Assembly: GCA_017935045.1 (NCBI GenBank)
Contig: JAGBIJ010000013.1
Location: 1 to 43,481 of the forward strand
Direction: 5' to 3'
Length of the DNA: 43,481 bases
Origin: Muribaculaceae bacterium
GTDB taxonomy: Bacteria; Bacteroidota; Bacteroidia; Bacteroidales; Muribaculaceae
A program made the translations under genes and the position numbers. A model generated the notes under the pieces. It ran no database searches. It worked only from the letters and a program-made list of their open reading frames with translations, and had not been told where the DNA came from. This document shows, piece after piece, positions 1 through 8,087 of the stretch. Position 1 is the stretch's first letter, and the number at the start of each line of letters is the position of its first letter.

Positions 1-178
1 GACCAAATTTTTATACCACTTATTTTATTGAAAATCAGAGAAATGAATGCGAAAAATTACCTTTTCCCATTCAGACTTCCCCCGCTATAAAATAACAGGC
101 TTTTCGGAAGCACAAGACTTTTTTAAATGAAAGAGCCGTGGTGCGCGGAAAGGAGAGGAGGACTGATGTGTAAAAAAA
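1..178. other. AT-rich stretch without a recognisable gene
   Basis: I see no convincing coding frame, RNA or strong hairpin in this left edge. It probably holds the end of an intergenic region whose left-hand gene lies outside the window. Confidence 0.5.
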
Positions 179-210
179 TTTGCTGAAGTGGAAAATATTT
201 TGTAACTTTG
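179..210 (+). promoter_or_regulatory. Bacteroidota-type promoter of tRNA-Thr
   Basis: TTTG at 179-182 and TAACTTTG at 203-210 are separated by 20 bases, matching the -33/-7 consensus of the Bacteroidota primary sigma factor. The -7 box ends 15 bases before the tRNA. Confidence 0.8.
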
Positions 211-225
211 CAGCGCAAACAATAA

Positions 226-298
226 GCCGCAATAGCTCAGTTGGTAGAGCATTTCATTCGTAACGAAAAGGTCCCGGGTTCGAGCCCCGGTCGCGGCT
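226..298 (+). tRNA. tRNA-Thr (anticodon CGT)
   Basis: The cloverleaf is complete: acceptor strand GCCGCAA pairs with TCGCGGC, the D arm is GCTC...GAGC, the anticodon loop TTCGTAA carries CGT at 259-261, and the T arm is CCGGG-TTCGAGC-CCCGG. The CGT anticodon reads ACG (Thr). There is an A-C mismatch at the sixth acceptor pair and another at the last anticodon-stem pair. The CCA end is not fully encoded, as is common in this phylum. Confidence 0.93.
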
Positions 299-303
299 CA
301 CAG

Positions 304-333
304 AGGCAGTTCGGAATGACGGGCTGCCTTTTT
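304..333 (+). terminator. Probable terminator after tRNA-Thr
   Basis: AGGCAG at 304-309 pairs with CTGCCT at 324-329 and is followed by a run of T up to 333. It lies just after the tRNA and before ridA. Confidence 0.55.
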
Positions 334-364
334 AGATTGATAAACAGACAAATACACAGACGCC

Positions 365-739
365 ATGAAGAAAGAAATCAACAGTGCCGGCGCACCCGGT
401 GCAATCGGCCCTTACAGCCAGGCTATCAGTGCCAACGGATTTGTATACGTTTCCGGACAGCTTCCTATCAATGCCGCAGACGGCACTATGCCTGAGGACA
501 TAAAGGCACAGACAGCTCAGAGCCTTGATAACGTGAAAGCTATACTTGCGGAGGCAGGAGCCACGCTTGACAATGTGGTAAAAAGCACCGTATTTCTGGC
601 CGACATGAGTTTGTTCGGACCGATGAATGAAGTATATAACGAGTATTTCGGCAAGCCTTATCCGGCTCGTTGCGCTTTTGCCGTGAAGGAGCTTCCGAAG
701 CAGGCTCTGGTGGAAATAGAGGTCATAGCCGCTCTTTAA
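365..739 (+). CDS. ridA: RidA family imine/enamine deaminase
   Basis: This 124-residue protein belongs to the YjgF/YER057c/UK114 (RidA) family. The enzyme hydrolyses reactive 2-aminoacrylate and related enamines released by PLP enzymes such as threonine dehydratase, protecting other PLP enzymes in the cytoplasm. Length is typical. Visible family marks are the N-terminal GPYSQA segment (residues 15-20), VYVSGQLP around 27-34, the Arg of PARCAF (Arg102, which binds the substrate carboxylate in the family), and the C-terminal VEIEVIA segment. The family forms trimers. The gene follows tRNA-Thr and precedes an ABC-F gene with no obvious functional link. The ATG at 365 gives the standard N-terminus. 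Confidence in family is high; the exact substrate range is inferred. Confidence 0.93.
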   Translation: MKKEINSAGAPGAIGPYSQAISANGFVYVSGQLPINAADGTMPEDIKAQTAQSLDNVKAILAEAGATLDNVVKSTVFLADMSLFGPMNEVYNEYFGKPYPARCAFAVKELPKQALVEIEVIAAL

Positions 740-778
740 GTGGCTGACCGGGCCAGGGTCGCTTGCGTCCCGATGACT

Positions 779-809
779 GCTACCCCCGGCGACAGACGCC
801 GGGGGTAGC
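779..809. terminator. Strong palindromic hairpin (terminator or repeat relative)
   Basis: GCTACCCCCGGCG at 779-791 is perfectly complementary to CGCCGGGGGTAGC at 797-809, a 13-base-pair stem with a 5-base loop. No T run follows, so intrinsic termination is uncertain. Its C5/G5 core resembles the hairpins in the repeats at 11.4-11.8 kb and it may be a diverged or partial relative of them. Confidence 0.6.
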
Positions 810-838
810 AGAATTTGTAATATATAATTATAGTTGAA

Positions 839-2623
839 ATGGTCAGTTATCTGCAGATCGAGGGTCTTACGAAGAGTTATGGCGACAGGATGCTGTTTGC
901 CGATGTCACGTTCGGGTTGTATGAGGGAGATAAGGTGGGTATCATAGCCCCGAACGGTACCGGCAAGTCGACGCTGCTTTCCATCATAGCGGGGAGCGAG
1001 GATGCCGATAGCGGCAATGTGGTGTTCCGCAATGATCTGCGTGTAGGTTATCTGTCTCAGAATCCGGAGTATGATCCGGAGCAGAGTGTCGCTGACTATA
1101 TCAACTGTGTGGCGCGGCATGATGAGGACTGGAGTTTCCAGGACAGGGCGGCTTCGCTTTTAGGGTCGCTCGAGATCCGGGATATGGGCCAGCGTATGGG
1201 GAGTCTGTCGGGCGGTCAGCTGAAGCGTGTGGCTCTGGCGCGTGTGCTGTTGGGCGAGCCGCAGCTGTTGCTGCTGGATGAGCCTACGAATCATCTGGAC
1301 ATAGAGATGACGGAGTGGCTTGAGGCGTGGCTTACCCGGCAGCGTGTGACGCTTCTTATGGTCACGCATGACAGATATTTTCTGGATCGCGTATGCAATA
1401 AGATAATCGAAATCGACCGGGAGCAGATATATACGTATCAGGGTAATTATGATTATTATCTGGCCAAGCGCCAGGAGCGTCAGGAGGCACTTACCGCTGA
1501 GCTGGCGAAGGTAAGGAATCTGCTTCGTACCGAGCTGGACTGGATGAGGAGGCAGCCGCAGGCGCGCGGGTCGAAGGCGAAGTATAGGATAGATAATTTC
1601 CACGAGCTCGAGCGCCGCAGTCATGTGCGGCTGGGGGAGGATAGTGTGGCGCTGAATGTGAAAAGCTCGTATATAGGCAATAAGATATTTGAGGCGCGGG
1701 GGGTAAGCAAGAGTTATGGCGACAAGACCATACTAAGGGACTGGAATTATGTGTTCGCCCGTTATGACAAGGTGGGCATAGTGGGCGGCAATGGCGTGGG
1801 TAAGTCGACGCTGGTCAAGATGCTGCTTGGCGAGGTGGCTCCGGACAGCGGCGCCTTTGACGTGGGTACGACGGTAAGGTTCGGCTATTATTCGCAGGAG
1901 GGGATCTGTTTCGACGGTCAGAAGCGGGTAATAGATGCTGTCAGGGAGATAGCTGAGACTGTCATGCTTGATGAGAAGACTACGCTGACGGCGCAGCAGT
2001 TTCTGTGTCACTTTCTGTTTGCTCCCTCGACGCAGCAGAAGTATATATGCAAATTGAGCGGCGGGGAGCGGCGGCGTCTGTATCTGGCTACGGTGCTGAT
2101 GCGCAATCCGAATTTTCTGATTCTGGACGAGCCTACGAATGATCTTGATATTCCGACACTGGCGATATTGGAGGACTATCTGCGGCGGTTCAAGGGGTGC
2201 GTAATCGTGGTCAGCCATGACCGTTATTTTCTGGACAGGGTGGCCGAGCATCTGTTTGTGATGAATGGCGACGGGAGTATACGGGATTTCCCCGGCGATT
2301 ATTCCACTTACCGGCATTGTCTGGTGGAGGAGCGTAAGGAGCTGGCGGCGGCAGCGGCGTCGCAGCAGCCGCCAGCGCAGCGGGCTAAGCCTCGTCAGGA
2401 GCGTCAGCCGCGTCTGACGTATAAGGAGAAAAAGGAGCTTGAGGAGCTTGAGCAGTCGCTTCCGCGGCTTGAGGCTGAAAAACAGGAGCTTGAGGCGCGT
2501 ATGAGCAGCGGCGCTCTGGGAACGGACGAACTGCTGGAGGCCGGTGCCCGGATACAGGAGCTGATGGGGGAGATAGATGAAAAGGAGCTGCGCTGCCTCG
2601 AACTGATGGAGAAGCAGGCGTAG
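839..2623 (+). CDS. uup: ABC-F family ATPase, Uup-like
   Basis: A 594-residue soluble protein with two ABC ATPase domains and no membrane segments, the architecture of ABC-F translation factors. NBD1 has Walker A APNGTGKST (37-45), signature LSGGQ (123-127) and Walker B LLLLDE (143-148). NBD2 has Walker A GGNGVGKST (316-324), signature LSGGE (406-410) and LILDE (427-431). Both H-loops (THD and SHD) are present, so both ATP sites look functional. The linker at about 195-265 is basic and coiled. A charged coiled-coil tail at about 525-594, reached through an Ala/Gln/Pro-rich stretch, is the Uup-type C-terminal domain. Uup acts on ribosomes and has been linked to DNA-branch processing and transposon excision. 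Nothing points to an antibiotic-resistance ABC-F. Family is certain, subfamily fairly sure. Confidence 0.88.
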   Translation: MVSYLQIEGLTKSYGDRMLFADVTFGLYEGDKVGIIAPNGTGKSTLLSIIAGSEDADSGNVVFRNDLRVGYLSQNPEYDPEQSVADYINCVARHDEDWSFQDRAASLLGSLEIRDMGQRMGSLSGGQLKRVALARVLLGEPQLLLLDEPTNHLDIEMTEWLEAWLTRQRVTLLMVTHDRYFLDRVCNKIIEIDREQIYTYQGNYDYYLAKRQERQEALTAELAKVRNLLRTELDWMRRQPQARGSKAKYRIDNFHELERRSHVRLGEDSVALNVKSSYIGNKIFEARGVSKSYGDKTILRDWNYVFARYDKVGIVGGNGVGKSTLVKMLLGEVAPDSGAFDVGTTVRFGYYSQEGICFDGQKRVIDAVREIAETVMLDEKTTLTAQQFLCHFLFAPSTQQKYICKLSGGERRRLYLATVLMRNPNFLILDEPTNDLDIPTLAILEDYLRRFKGCVIVVSHDRYFLDRVAEHLFVMNGDGSIRDFPGDYSTYRHCLVEERKELAAAAASQQPPAQRAKPRQERQPRLTYKEKKELEELEQSLPRLEAEKQELEARMSSGALGTDELLEAGARIQELMGEIDEKELRCLELMEKQA

Positions 2624-2672
2624 CCCCTGAGTGTGAAGAATATAAGATGGTGTTTAAACCTCCCTTTTAAAA

Positions 2673-3425
2673 TCAGCGTTTTACGTCGTAGCCTTGTGCC
2701 TTGAGGTAGTCGAGGATACGGTATTCCATGGCGTGGCGGTAGTAGTCGATGATGTGTGCGCACCAGTCATTGTCTGAGGTGCCTCCGGCGCGGGTGCGGT
2801 TGTAGCTCTGCACTGTCTGGTCGTAGTCTGCGAGTTCGTCGGTCATGGCTTCGGGGTCCTGACGGTAATGGTTCTGGTGGAATACGAGCGATGCGGGCTG
2901 TTTGGGCTTGAGGTCGGGCTGCTCGCGGGGCACTCCGAGAGCGAGGCCGCAGACTACGAAGACTCCGCGCGGGAGCTTGAGCAATTCGGCTACTTTGGCC
3001 GGGTCGACGGTGCGGAGATATCCCACGCAGTTGCTGCCGAGTCCGGCGGCCTGAGCTGCCACTACGGCGCTCATCATGGCCAGGGCGGCGTCGATGATGC
3101 CTATTGTCACGGCGTCCATGGTGTCGGTAAATGGGGGAAAATCAACGCCTTTGCGGCGGGCGAGGAGCTGAATCTTATTGTAGTCGGAGCAGAAGATGAG
3201 CAGGCGGTTGCATGTCTTGAGCTGCTTCTGGTTGGTCAGGGCGTATAGCTCCTCTTTGAGAGCCTGGTCGGAGATGTCGATTACTGAGAATTGCTGTCCG
3301 TTGTAGCTTGTCGGAGTGTTTTCCACGGCCCGGTATATGAAGTCCATGGTTTCCTGCGGGATTGGTTCGCGCTCGTATCGGCGTACGGAGGTGCGGTCGA
3401 GCAGTGCTTTCTTAACGTTTTCCAT
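2673..3425 (-). CDS. Nitroreductase family FMN oxidoreductase
   Basis: A 250-residue nitroreductase-superfamily protein. The N-terminal RTSVRRYEREPIP segment (residues 11-23) is the FMN-phosphate-binding signature, and the middle segment AAQAAGLGSNCVGYLR is the second family motif that lines the flavin pocket. Members are NAD(P)H-dependent dimers that reduce nitro compounds, quinones or flavins; the length and long C-terminal extension fit the NfsA/FRP-like branch. It is a single gene, convergent with the ABC-F gene to its left. The ATG at 3425 is the only start that places the RxSVRxY motif at the usual distance. I see no Bacteroidota -7 box directly before it. The physiological substrate cannot be read from sequence. 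Confidence 0.88.
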   Translation of the reverse strand: MENVKKALLDRTSVRRYEREPIPQETMDFIYRAVENTPTSYNGQQFSVIDISDQALKEELYALTNQKQLKTCNRLLIFCSDYNKIQLLARRKGVDFPPFTDTMDAVTIGIIDAALAMMSAVVAAQAAGLGSNCVGYLRTVDPAKVAELLKLPRGVFVVCGLALGVPREQPDLKPKQPASLVFHQNHYRQDPEAMTDELADYDQTVQSYNRTRAGGTSDNDWCAHIIDYYRHAMEYRILDYLKAQGYDVKR

Positions 3426-3484
3426 ATCTTGAGTTATTATAATATTGGTAAGTCAGTGATTAATTTGAACACTTACTTATTGTG

Positions 3485-3522
3485 AAAAAAAGAAGCCGGC
3501 AATCGGGAAGATTGTCGGCTTC
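3485..3522 (-). terminator. Intrinsic terminator on the minus strand
   Basis: A 13-base-pair stem with one G-T pair (3492-3504 with 3510-3522) is followed on the minus strand by a run of seven T. It lies upstream of the nitroreductase, so it ends a transcript arriving from higher coordinates, namely the candidate RNA below. Confidence 0.85.
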
Positions 3523-3787
3523 GTATAGAGGCCACACCAAAGGATGCGATGAAACTCCGAATGACAGGATTTGAGTGCCCCTCCTTCTTTGTAATCCGCC
3601 GTGCCGGAGACTCCGGCATACTCCCGAAGGAGTTGCGGCCCGCCATTGAAAAAGTGAGCTTGTCTCGGTATTTCAATAAATTTTGATGAGTTTCCCAATC
3701 TACTTTGATGTGGTATGGGTTGTGGTCTCATTGAGCTGAGCCTCTCGGGCTCTCGGGAAGGGCTCTCTTGCCTCCCTTTCTGTTATT
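3485..3787 (-). ncRNA. Candidate structured non-coding RNA, about 300 nt
   Basis: A canonical promoter (3794-3825) faces left and a strong intrinsic terminator (3485-3522) lies about 300 bases downstream, with no convincing gene between. The transcript can form several hairpins: ACTCC-TTCG-GGAGT, GCCGGA-GTC-TCCGGC, and a closing pairing of GAGGC near the 5' end with GCCTC shortly before the terminator. The two short open frames inside overlap each other in different frames and look non-coding. I could not match it to RNase P, tmRNA or SRP RNA by their conserved motifs. A 6S-like RNA remains possible. The promoter and terminator are direct observations; the RNA itself is inference. Confidence 0.6.
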
Positions 3788-3793
3788 ATAACG

Positions 3794-3825
3794 CAAAGGT
3801 ACATCAAAAGGTTGACCCGACAAAA
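3794..3825 (-). promoter_or_regulatory. Bacteroidota-type promoter facing the candidate RNA
   Basis: On the minus strand, TTTTG (3825-3821), 19 bases, then TACCTTTG (3801-3794). It lies just downstream of the META gene stop at 3860 and points away from that gene, so it serves something between 3790 and the terminator. Confidence 0.75.
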
Positions 3826-3859
3826 TTTTTCGGCAAGAAAAATCGCCAGGGAGCGAAAA

Positions 3860-4720
3860 TCATTCGACTGCGCGCACGAGCTGAAGTATGACAGTGCCCT
3901 GATTGTCAAGGAAATTGACCGTATTAGCGTTTACGGGCTTTACACTTACGGCGGCCTCGAGAGCTACGAGGAGTTCTGTCTCAAGCTGTATGTCGGGGCA
4001 CATGCGGCGGGTGGTGGCCATGTTCTGGAAGGATATGGCGTCGGGCTCCAGCATGTCTGTGACGAGCGATCCGTTCATAATGTTGCAGCCTGTGTTGCCG
4101 TGGACTTTCATCTCCTCGATGTCGAAAACGAGTTTCATTTCGTCGTTGGAGATTTTTTTGTCGCCGATGCGGTCTACGGCCCACGCGCCGTTGAGGAAGT
4201 CATAGTCCTGGTGCAGCAGTGTCATGACCGGCTTGTGTTCGGCGCTGTACAGTGTCAGGCGGTATTGCGACCCCTGACGGCTCCAGTCGTAGTAAGCCGT
4301 GGCATCGAGTGCGAGGTTGATCTGGGTCTCCGTGATGCCAGAGTCGGCGCATGCGCGCATGGTGGTAATAATGTCGGAGAAGCGCAGCTCCTTGGTGGCA
4401 GTGATGGCTTTATAGTTGGCGTTAAGGGTATTGCACCCGTTGTTGCCGTAGATGCGCCCTGTCTTGGAGTCGAAGCGCAGGTATGGGGCAGTCTCGCCTA
4501 TGGCTTTCTGTCCGTCGACGGTCTCGATGGCCCAGTCGCCGGCTATCTCGCCGCGTTCGAGCGGCTGCGAGCGGTATGTATCGGCGGCTACGGTCGACCC
4601 GATAGTGGTGCGATCGTCGGGGAGCTGGGCTTCGGTCTTCACATTTTTCTGAAATGCTGAGCATGAGGCGAGCGAGAGCATCATGCAGGCGCTTATGGAT
4701 ATCAGCAGTTGTCTTTTCAT
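3860..4720 (-). CDS. Lipoprotein with two META (HslJ-like) domains
   Basis: A 286-residue exported lipoprotein. The N-terminus has a basic start, a hydrophobic stretch and a lipobox LASC with Cys20. Two META domains (DUF306, the HslJ family) follow. The first begins at about residue 60 (GDWAIETVDGQ) with its NNGCN motif near 94-98. The second begins at about residue 173 (GAWAVDRIGDKK) with GNTGCNIMNG. The repeated W...G/N-xGCN...RMC pattern is diagnostic, and both copies keep the Cys pair (GCN plus M-R-A/M-C). E. coli HslJ relates to heat and novobiocin tolerance, but the molecular role of META domains is unknown. It starts 36 bases after the NDH-2 gene and may be the last gene of the rho operon. 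Confidence 0.85.
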   Translation of the reverse strand: MKRQLLISISACMMLSLASCSAFQKNVKTEAQLPDDRTTIGSTVAADTYRSQPLERGEIAGDWAIETVDGQKAIGETAPYLRFDSKTGRIYGNNGCNTLNANYKAITATKELRFSDIITTMRACADSGITETQINLALDATAYYDWSRQGSQYRLTLYSAEHKPVMTLLHQDYDFLNGAWAVDRIGDKKISNDEMKLVFDIEEMKVHGNTGCNIMNGSLVTDMLEPDAISFQNMATTRRMCPDIQLETELLVALEAAVSVKPVNANTVNFLDNQGTVILQLVRAVE

Positions 4721-4756
4721 AATTATTGTGTGTTAGAGGTTATTGTTTTCAGTTTT

Positions 4757-6031
4757 TCAGTCGCCCCAGTGCTTGCGCAACGGGTATTTGGCTGGACGGA
4801 ACAGCAGGCGCAGCGAGGTGCTGTAGGTCACGTAGTTCCAGCACCAGTTGAGCAGAACGCTGAGCTTGTTGCGCATGCCGAGGATGGATATGAGGTGTAT
4901 GAACATCCATGCGAGCCAGGCTATGCGGCCGGAGATGAAGCGGCCCTTCATGTCGACTACGGCCCGGTTCTTGCCTATGGTGGCCATGCTGCCTTTGTCG
5001 TTGTAGCGGAAGGGGACGGGCTGCTTTGTCCCGTTGAGGGTAAGAGCCAGATTCCTGGCCATCTGGATAGCGACCTGGGCCACCTGGGGGTGTCCTTTGG
5101 GATAGTCTTCACATTCAAGCAGGGCTATGTCGCCTATGGCGTAGACGTCGTCAAGCCCTTTGACACGGCAGTATGGGTCTATGGGTATGCGTCCTGCGCG
5201 GCTTACGTATTCGGGCGGCAGGCCAGGCATGGTCTCGCCTCTGACTCCGGCTGTCCAGATGAGGGTCTCCCAGTATTCTTCCGTGCCGTCGGCAAATGTC
5301 ACGATTTTATCTTTATAGCCTTTCATCACGCAGCCGAGGCGTACCTCGACCATGAGGTGGCGCAGGTCGTCGAGGGCTTGCTGTCCGGCGCGAGGGTCCA
5401 TGCTCCCGAGGAGTTTGTCGGAGCCTTCGACCAGCACTATGCGCAGGTCGTCGGGGTTAAGTTCGGGGTATTCGCGCGGCAGGATATCTTTTTTCATTTC
5501 GCCCAGGGCGCCGGCTATCTCTACACCGCTGGGGCCGCCTCCTACGACAAGGAAACTGAGCAGCTTGCGGCGCCGGACCGGGTCGGAGCAGATGGCTCCG
5601 CGCTCCAGACGGTCGAGAATCTCGTCGCGTGTGTAGGTGGCTTCGGCTACGGTCTTTATGCCGAAGACTGTCTGGTCGAGCCCCTCCATGCCGAAGTAGT
5701 TGTTGGTGGTGCCGGCGGCTATCACGAGCTTGTCGTAGGGTATTGTCTCGTAGCTGGTGGTCACGGTCTTTGCTTTGATGTCGATATTCTTGACGTGGCC
5801 CATGTGGTATGTAACGTGTTTGCCCATACGGCGGAATTCGCGGCGCAGCGGGAAGGATATGCTCGACGCGTCGAGTCCGGATGACGCAATCTGGTAGAAC
5901 AGTGGCGGAAATCCGTGGAAATTGTTGCGGTCCACCACCATTACATTGTATTTCGTGCGTGAGAGACGTTTGGCCAGATTCAGTCCGGCGAAGCCTCCGC
6001 CTATGATCAGTACGTTTTCTCTTGTATCCAT
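4757..6031 (-). CDS. ndh: Type II NADH:quinone oxidoreductase (NDH-2)
   Basis: A 424-residue FAD-dependent pyridine-nucleotide oxidoreductase. The FAD-binding Rossmann motif GGGFAGL lies at residues 11-17, and the NADH-binding motif VVGGGPSGVE lies in the middle of the protein. YAIGD, in the second FAD-binding region, aligns the flavin. Near the C-terminus are hydrophobic and basic stretches (IAWLAWMFIHLISIL and a later Arg/Lys-rich tail) that fit peripheral membrane attachment. NDH-2 oxidises NADH and reduces quinone without pumping ions. Length matches the family (about 400-440). It lies 47 bases after the radical SAM gene on the same strand with no promoter motif in the gap. Substrate assignment is by family; a related sulfide or ferredoxin oxidoreductase is less likely. 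Confidence 0.87.
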   Translation of the reverse strand: MDTRENVLIIGGGFAGLNLAKRLSRTKYNVMVVDRNNFHGFPPLFYQIASSGLDASSISFPLRREFRRMGKHVTYHMGHVKNIDIKAKTVTTSYETIPYDKLVIAAGTTNNYFGMEGLDQTVFGIKTVAEATYTRDEILDRLERGAICSDPVRRRKLLSFLVVGGGPSGVEIAGALGEMKKDILPREYPELNPDDLRIVLVEGSDKLLGSMDPRAGQQALDDLRHLMVEVRLGCVMKGYKDKIVTFADGTEEYWETLIWTAGVRGETMPGLPPEYVSRAGRIPIDPYCRVKGLDDVYAIGDIALLECEDYPKGHPQVAQVAIQMARNLALTLNGTKQPVPFRYNDKGSMATIGKNRAVVDMKGRFISGRIAWLAWMFIHLISILGMRNKLSVLLNWCWNYVTYSTSLRLLFRPAKYPLRKHWGD

Positions 6032-6078
6032 TCCTTCGGGTTATATAATTCTAACGACTGTAATATGTTAATGTTCAC

Positions 6079-7002
6079 TCAATATTTTTGTAGCGCCAGG
6101 CGGCGCAGAAGCAGGTGTACGAATTCGTGGTTCTTCAGTCCCCATGCCGGGGCGACGAGCAAGCCGGGCGGAGCCTGTGACGTGAACCGCTCTATGGCTA
6201 TGCGGCGCGGTATCAGGCCTGTAAGTCGCGCGCATAGGTCGGCGTAGGCCTGCGGTGTGTAAAGGCGGAGCGGCGGGAAGGCGGTGGGGAGGCCCTGCTG
6301 TTGCGCTTCGTATATGCGACACAGGGCGGTATCGCGGATTATCTGCAGCTGATGCAGCTTTATGGTGTCAATGGGCAGGCGGCAGACCTGCCCGACGCTT
6401 TCGGCCATCATCCGCTCTGTCTCGCCCGGCAGCCCCATGATAAGATGCACCCCGCAGCTTATGCCGGCATCGGCGGTACGGATTACGGCGTCGCGCAGGC
6501 AGGCTGCGGTATGGTTGCGGTTGATCAGGGTCAGAGTGGCATCGTGCATCGACTCGGCGCCGTATTCCACTATCACGCGCCCTTGGGTGCGGTTGATACG
6601 GCTGAGCATCTCCAGGGTCTGAGGGGGCATGCAGTCCGGACGCGTGCCGATGACCAGCCCGTCTACAGCCTCTACGGAGAGAGCCTCGCGGTAGAGCCGC
6701 TCAAGGTGCGCGAGGTCGGCGTAGGTGGATGTATATGATTGGAAATAGGCCAGATAGCGCATCCGGGGATATTTCTTGCTGAAAAAGGCTTTGCCTTTGG
6801 CAAGCTGTACTCCCACGCTGTCGGCGCTGGAGCAGCAGGAAGGGGTAAAGCTTGAGTTGTTGCAGTACAGACAGCCGCCGCGGCCTATATGTCCGTCGCG
6901 GTTGGGGCAGCTGAAGCCGGCGTCGACGGAGAGCTTCTGCATCTTTACGTCGCCGAATAGACGCCGCAGATATTCGGGATATTCCGTATACCAGGCGTTC
7001 AT
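6079..7002 (-). CDS. Radical SAM protein, YhcC type (TIGR01212 family)
   Basis: A 307-residue radical SAM protein. The cluster motif sits in the segment from FSCPNRDG to GGCLYCNN, giving Cys32, Cys44 and Cys47; this stretched first spacing is typical of the Elp3-like YhcC family rather than the classic CxxxCxxC. Later motifs fit the SAM barrel: IGTRPDCMP, VEYGAESMHDATL and MGLPGETERMM, followed by a segment with KLHQLQIIRDT. The start overlaps the aroC stop by four bases (ATGA at 6999-7002), so translation is likely coupled. The family is very widespread but its reaction is, to my knowledge, not established; links to RNA or protein modification have been suggested. Family confidence is high, function unknown. 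Confidence 0.88.
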   Translation of the reverse strand: MNAWYTEYPEYLRRLFGDVKMQKLSVDAGFSCPNRDGHIGRGGCLYCNNSSFTPSCCSSADSVGVQLAKGKAFFSKKYPRMRYLAYFQSYTSTYADLAHLERLYREALSVEAVDGLVIGTRPDCMPPQTLEMLSRINRTQGRVIVEYGAESMHDATLTLINRNHTAACLRDAVIRTADAGISCGVHLIMGLPGETERMMAESVGQVCRLPIDTIKLHQLQIIRDTALCRIYEAQQQGLPTAFPPLRLYTPQAYADLCARLTGLIPRRIAIERFTSQAPPGLLVAPAWGLKNHEFVHLLLRRLALQKY

Positions 7003-8087
7003 CTCAGCTCTCTAAGTTGCCCGGCGCGGTGCAGCAGCAGAGCGTCGAGCATGGTCATACATGTCATCGCTTCCACGACACTGACGGCGCGGGGCACCAC
7101 GCAGGGGTCATGGCGTCCTTTGCCGTGGAGGGTGGCTGCATGTCCGTCGCGGTCTACGGCGGGGAGGTCGCGCATCATGGTCGGCGCGGGCTTGAAAGCG
7201 ACGCGGAAGTATATGTCCGCGCCATTGCTTATGCCCCCCTGTATACCTCCGGAGTGGTTGGTAAGGGTGCGGAGCGGTGTGGTCTCCGGTTCAAACAGGT
7301 CTGCGACCTCGCTGCCTCGGGCGCGGGCGGCATGCATGCCCATGCCGTATTCCCAGCCTTTGACTGCCGGTATGGAGAGTATGGCCGCGCCGAGCATGGC
7401 CTGCAGCTTTCCGGCCAAGGGTTCGCCGAGTCCGGCCGGGACGCCGCTGATTATGCAGCTGACGGCGCCTCCTACGCTGTCGCCCTGGCGGCGCGCCTCC
7501 TCTATCTCGGAAATCATGGATTGCTCCGCGGCGCCGGAGACAGGGCAGCGTACGGATGACTTATATATATAAGTATAATCGGGTTCTGTGCCTTCGGGGA
7601 GCGTGGCGCGGCCTATGGCTGAGGTATAAGCGTATATCCGTATGTCAGAAGCGGCCTCCAGTATCTGGCGTGCCACGGCTCCGGCCACGATCCGGCTGGT
7701 GGTCTCTCTGGCGGAAGAGCGGCCGCCGCCACGCCAGTCTCGCAGTCCGTATTTGGCCTCGTAGGTATAGTCGGCGTGCGAGGGGCGGTATAGCCGCTGC
7801 ATCTCCGTGTAGTCAGCCGGATGATGGTCTGTGTTGCGGATTATGAATCCGATTGGCGAGCCTAAGGTAACTCTTTCATGTATGCCGGAGAGCAGCTCTA
7901 CGCGGTCTGGCTCACGGCGTCCGGTGCCGAGTCGCGTGGAACCGGGCCGACGCCGGTCAGCTTCCTGCTGTATGCGCTCCGTGTCTATGACGAAGCCGGA
8001 GGGAACACCGTCGATGACGCCTCCGAGCGCCGGCCCGTGGCTCTCGCCGAAAGAGGTAAGCGTGAATATGTTGCCGAAGCGGTTCAT
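6999..8087 (-). CDS. aroC: Chorismate synthase
   Basis: A 362-residue chorismate synthase, which converts 5-enolpyruvylshikimate-3-phosphate to chorismate with reduced FMN as the last step of the shikimate pathway. Visible motifs are FGESHGPALGGVIDGVPSG near residue 12, GGRSSARETTSRIVAGA around 125-141 and GMGMHAARARGSEVAD in the C-terminal half, all of which contribute to the FMN/substrate site. The reading frame is open further upstream to 8270, but the start at 8087 gives the standard MNRFGNIF N-terminus and overlaps the ybaK stop as ATGA. Length matches the usual 350-390. No other shikimate genes are nearby. Confidence 0.96.
   Translation of the reverse strand: MNRFGNIFTLTSFGESHGPALGGVIDGVPSGFVIDTERIQQEADRRRPGSTRLGTGRREPDRVELLSGIHERVTLGSPIGFIIRNTDHHPADYTEMQRLYRPSHADYTYEAKYGLRDWRGGGRSSARETTSRIVAGAVARQILEAASDIRIYAYTSAIGRATLPEGTEPDYTYIYKSSVRCPVSGAAEQSMISEIEEARRQGDSVGGAVSCIISGVPAGLGEPLAGKLQAMLGAAILSIPAVKGWEYGMGMHAARARGSEVADLFEPETTPLRTLTNHSGGIQGGISNGADIYFRVAFKPAPTMMRDLPAVDRDGHAATLHGKGRHDPCVVPRAVSVVEAMTCMTMLDALLLHRAGQLRELR

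Noticed and set aside
839-2623. Antibiotic-resistance (ribosomal protection) ABC-F
   Set aside because: It has the Uup-type C-terminal coiled coil and sits in a housekeeping context; I see no resistance-type interdomain arm.
3473-3731. Two overlapping short open frames on the minus strand as small genes
   Set aside because: They occupy different frames of the same hairpin-rich stretch, run into the terminator stem, and show no domain or signal peptide, so a non-coding RNA is the better reading.
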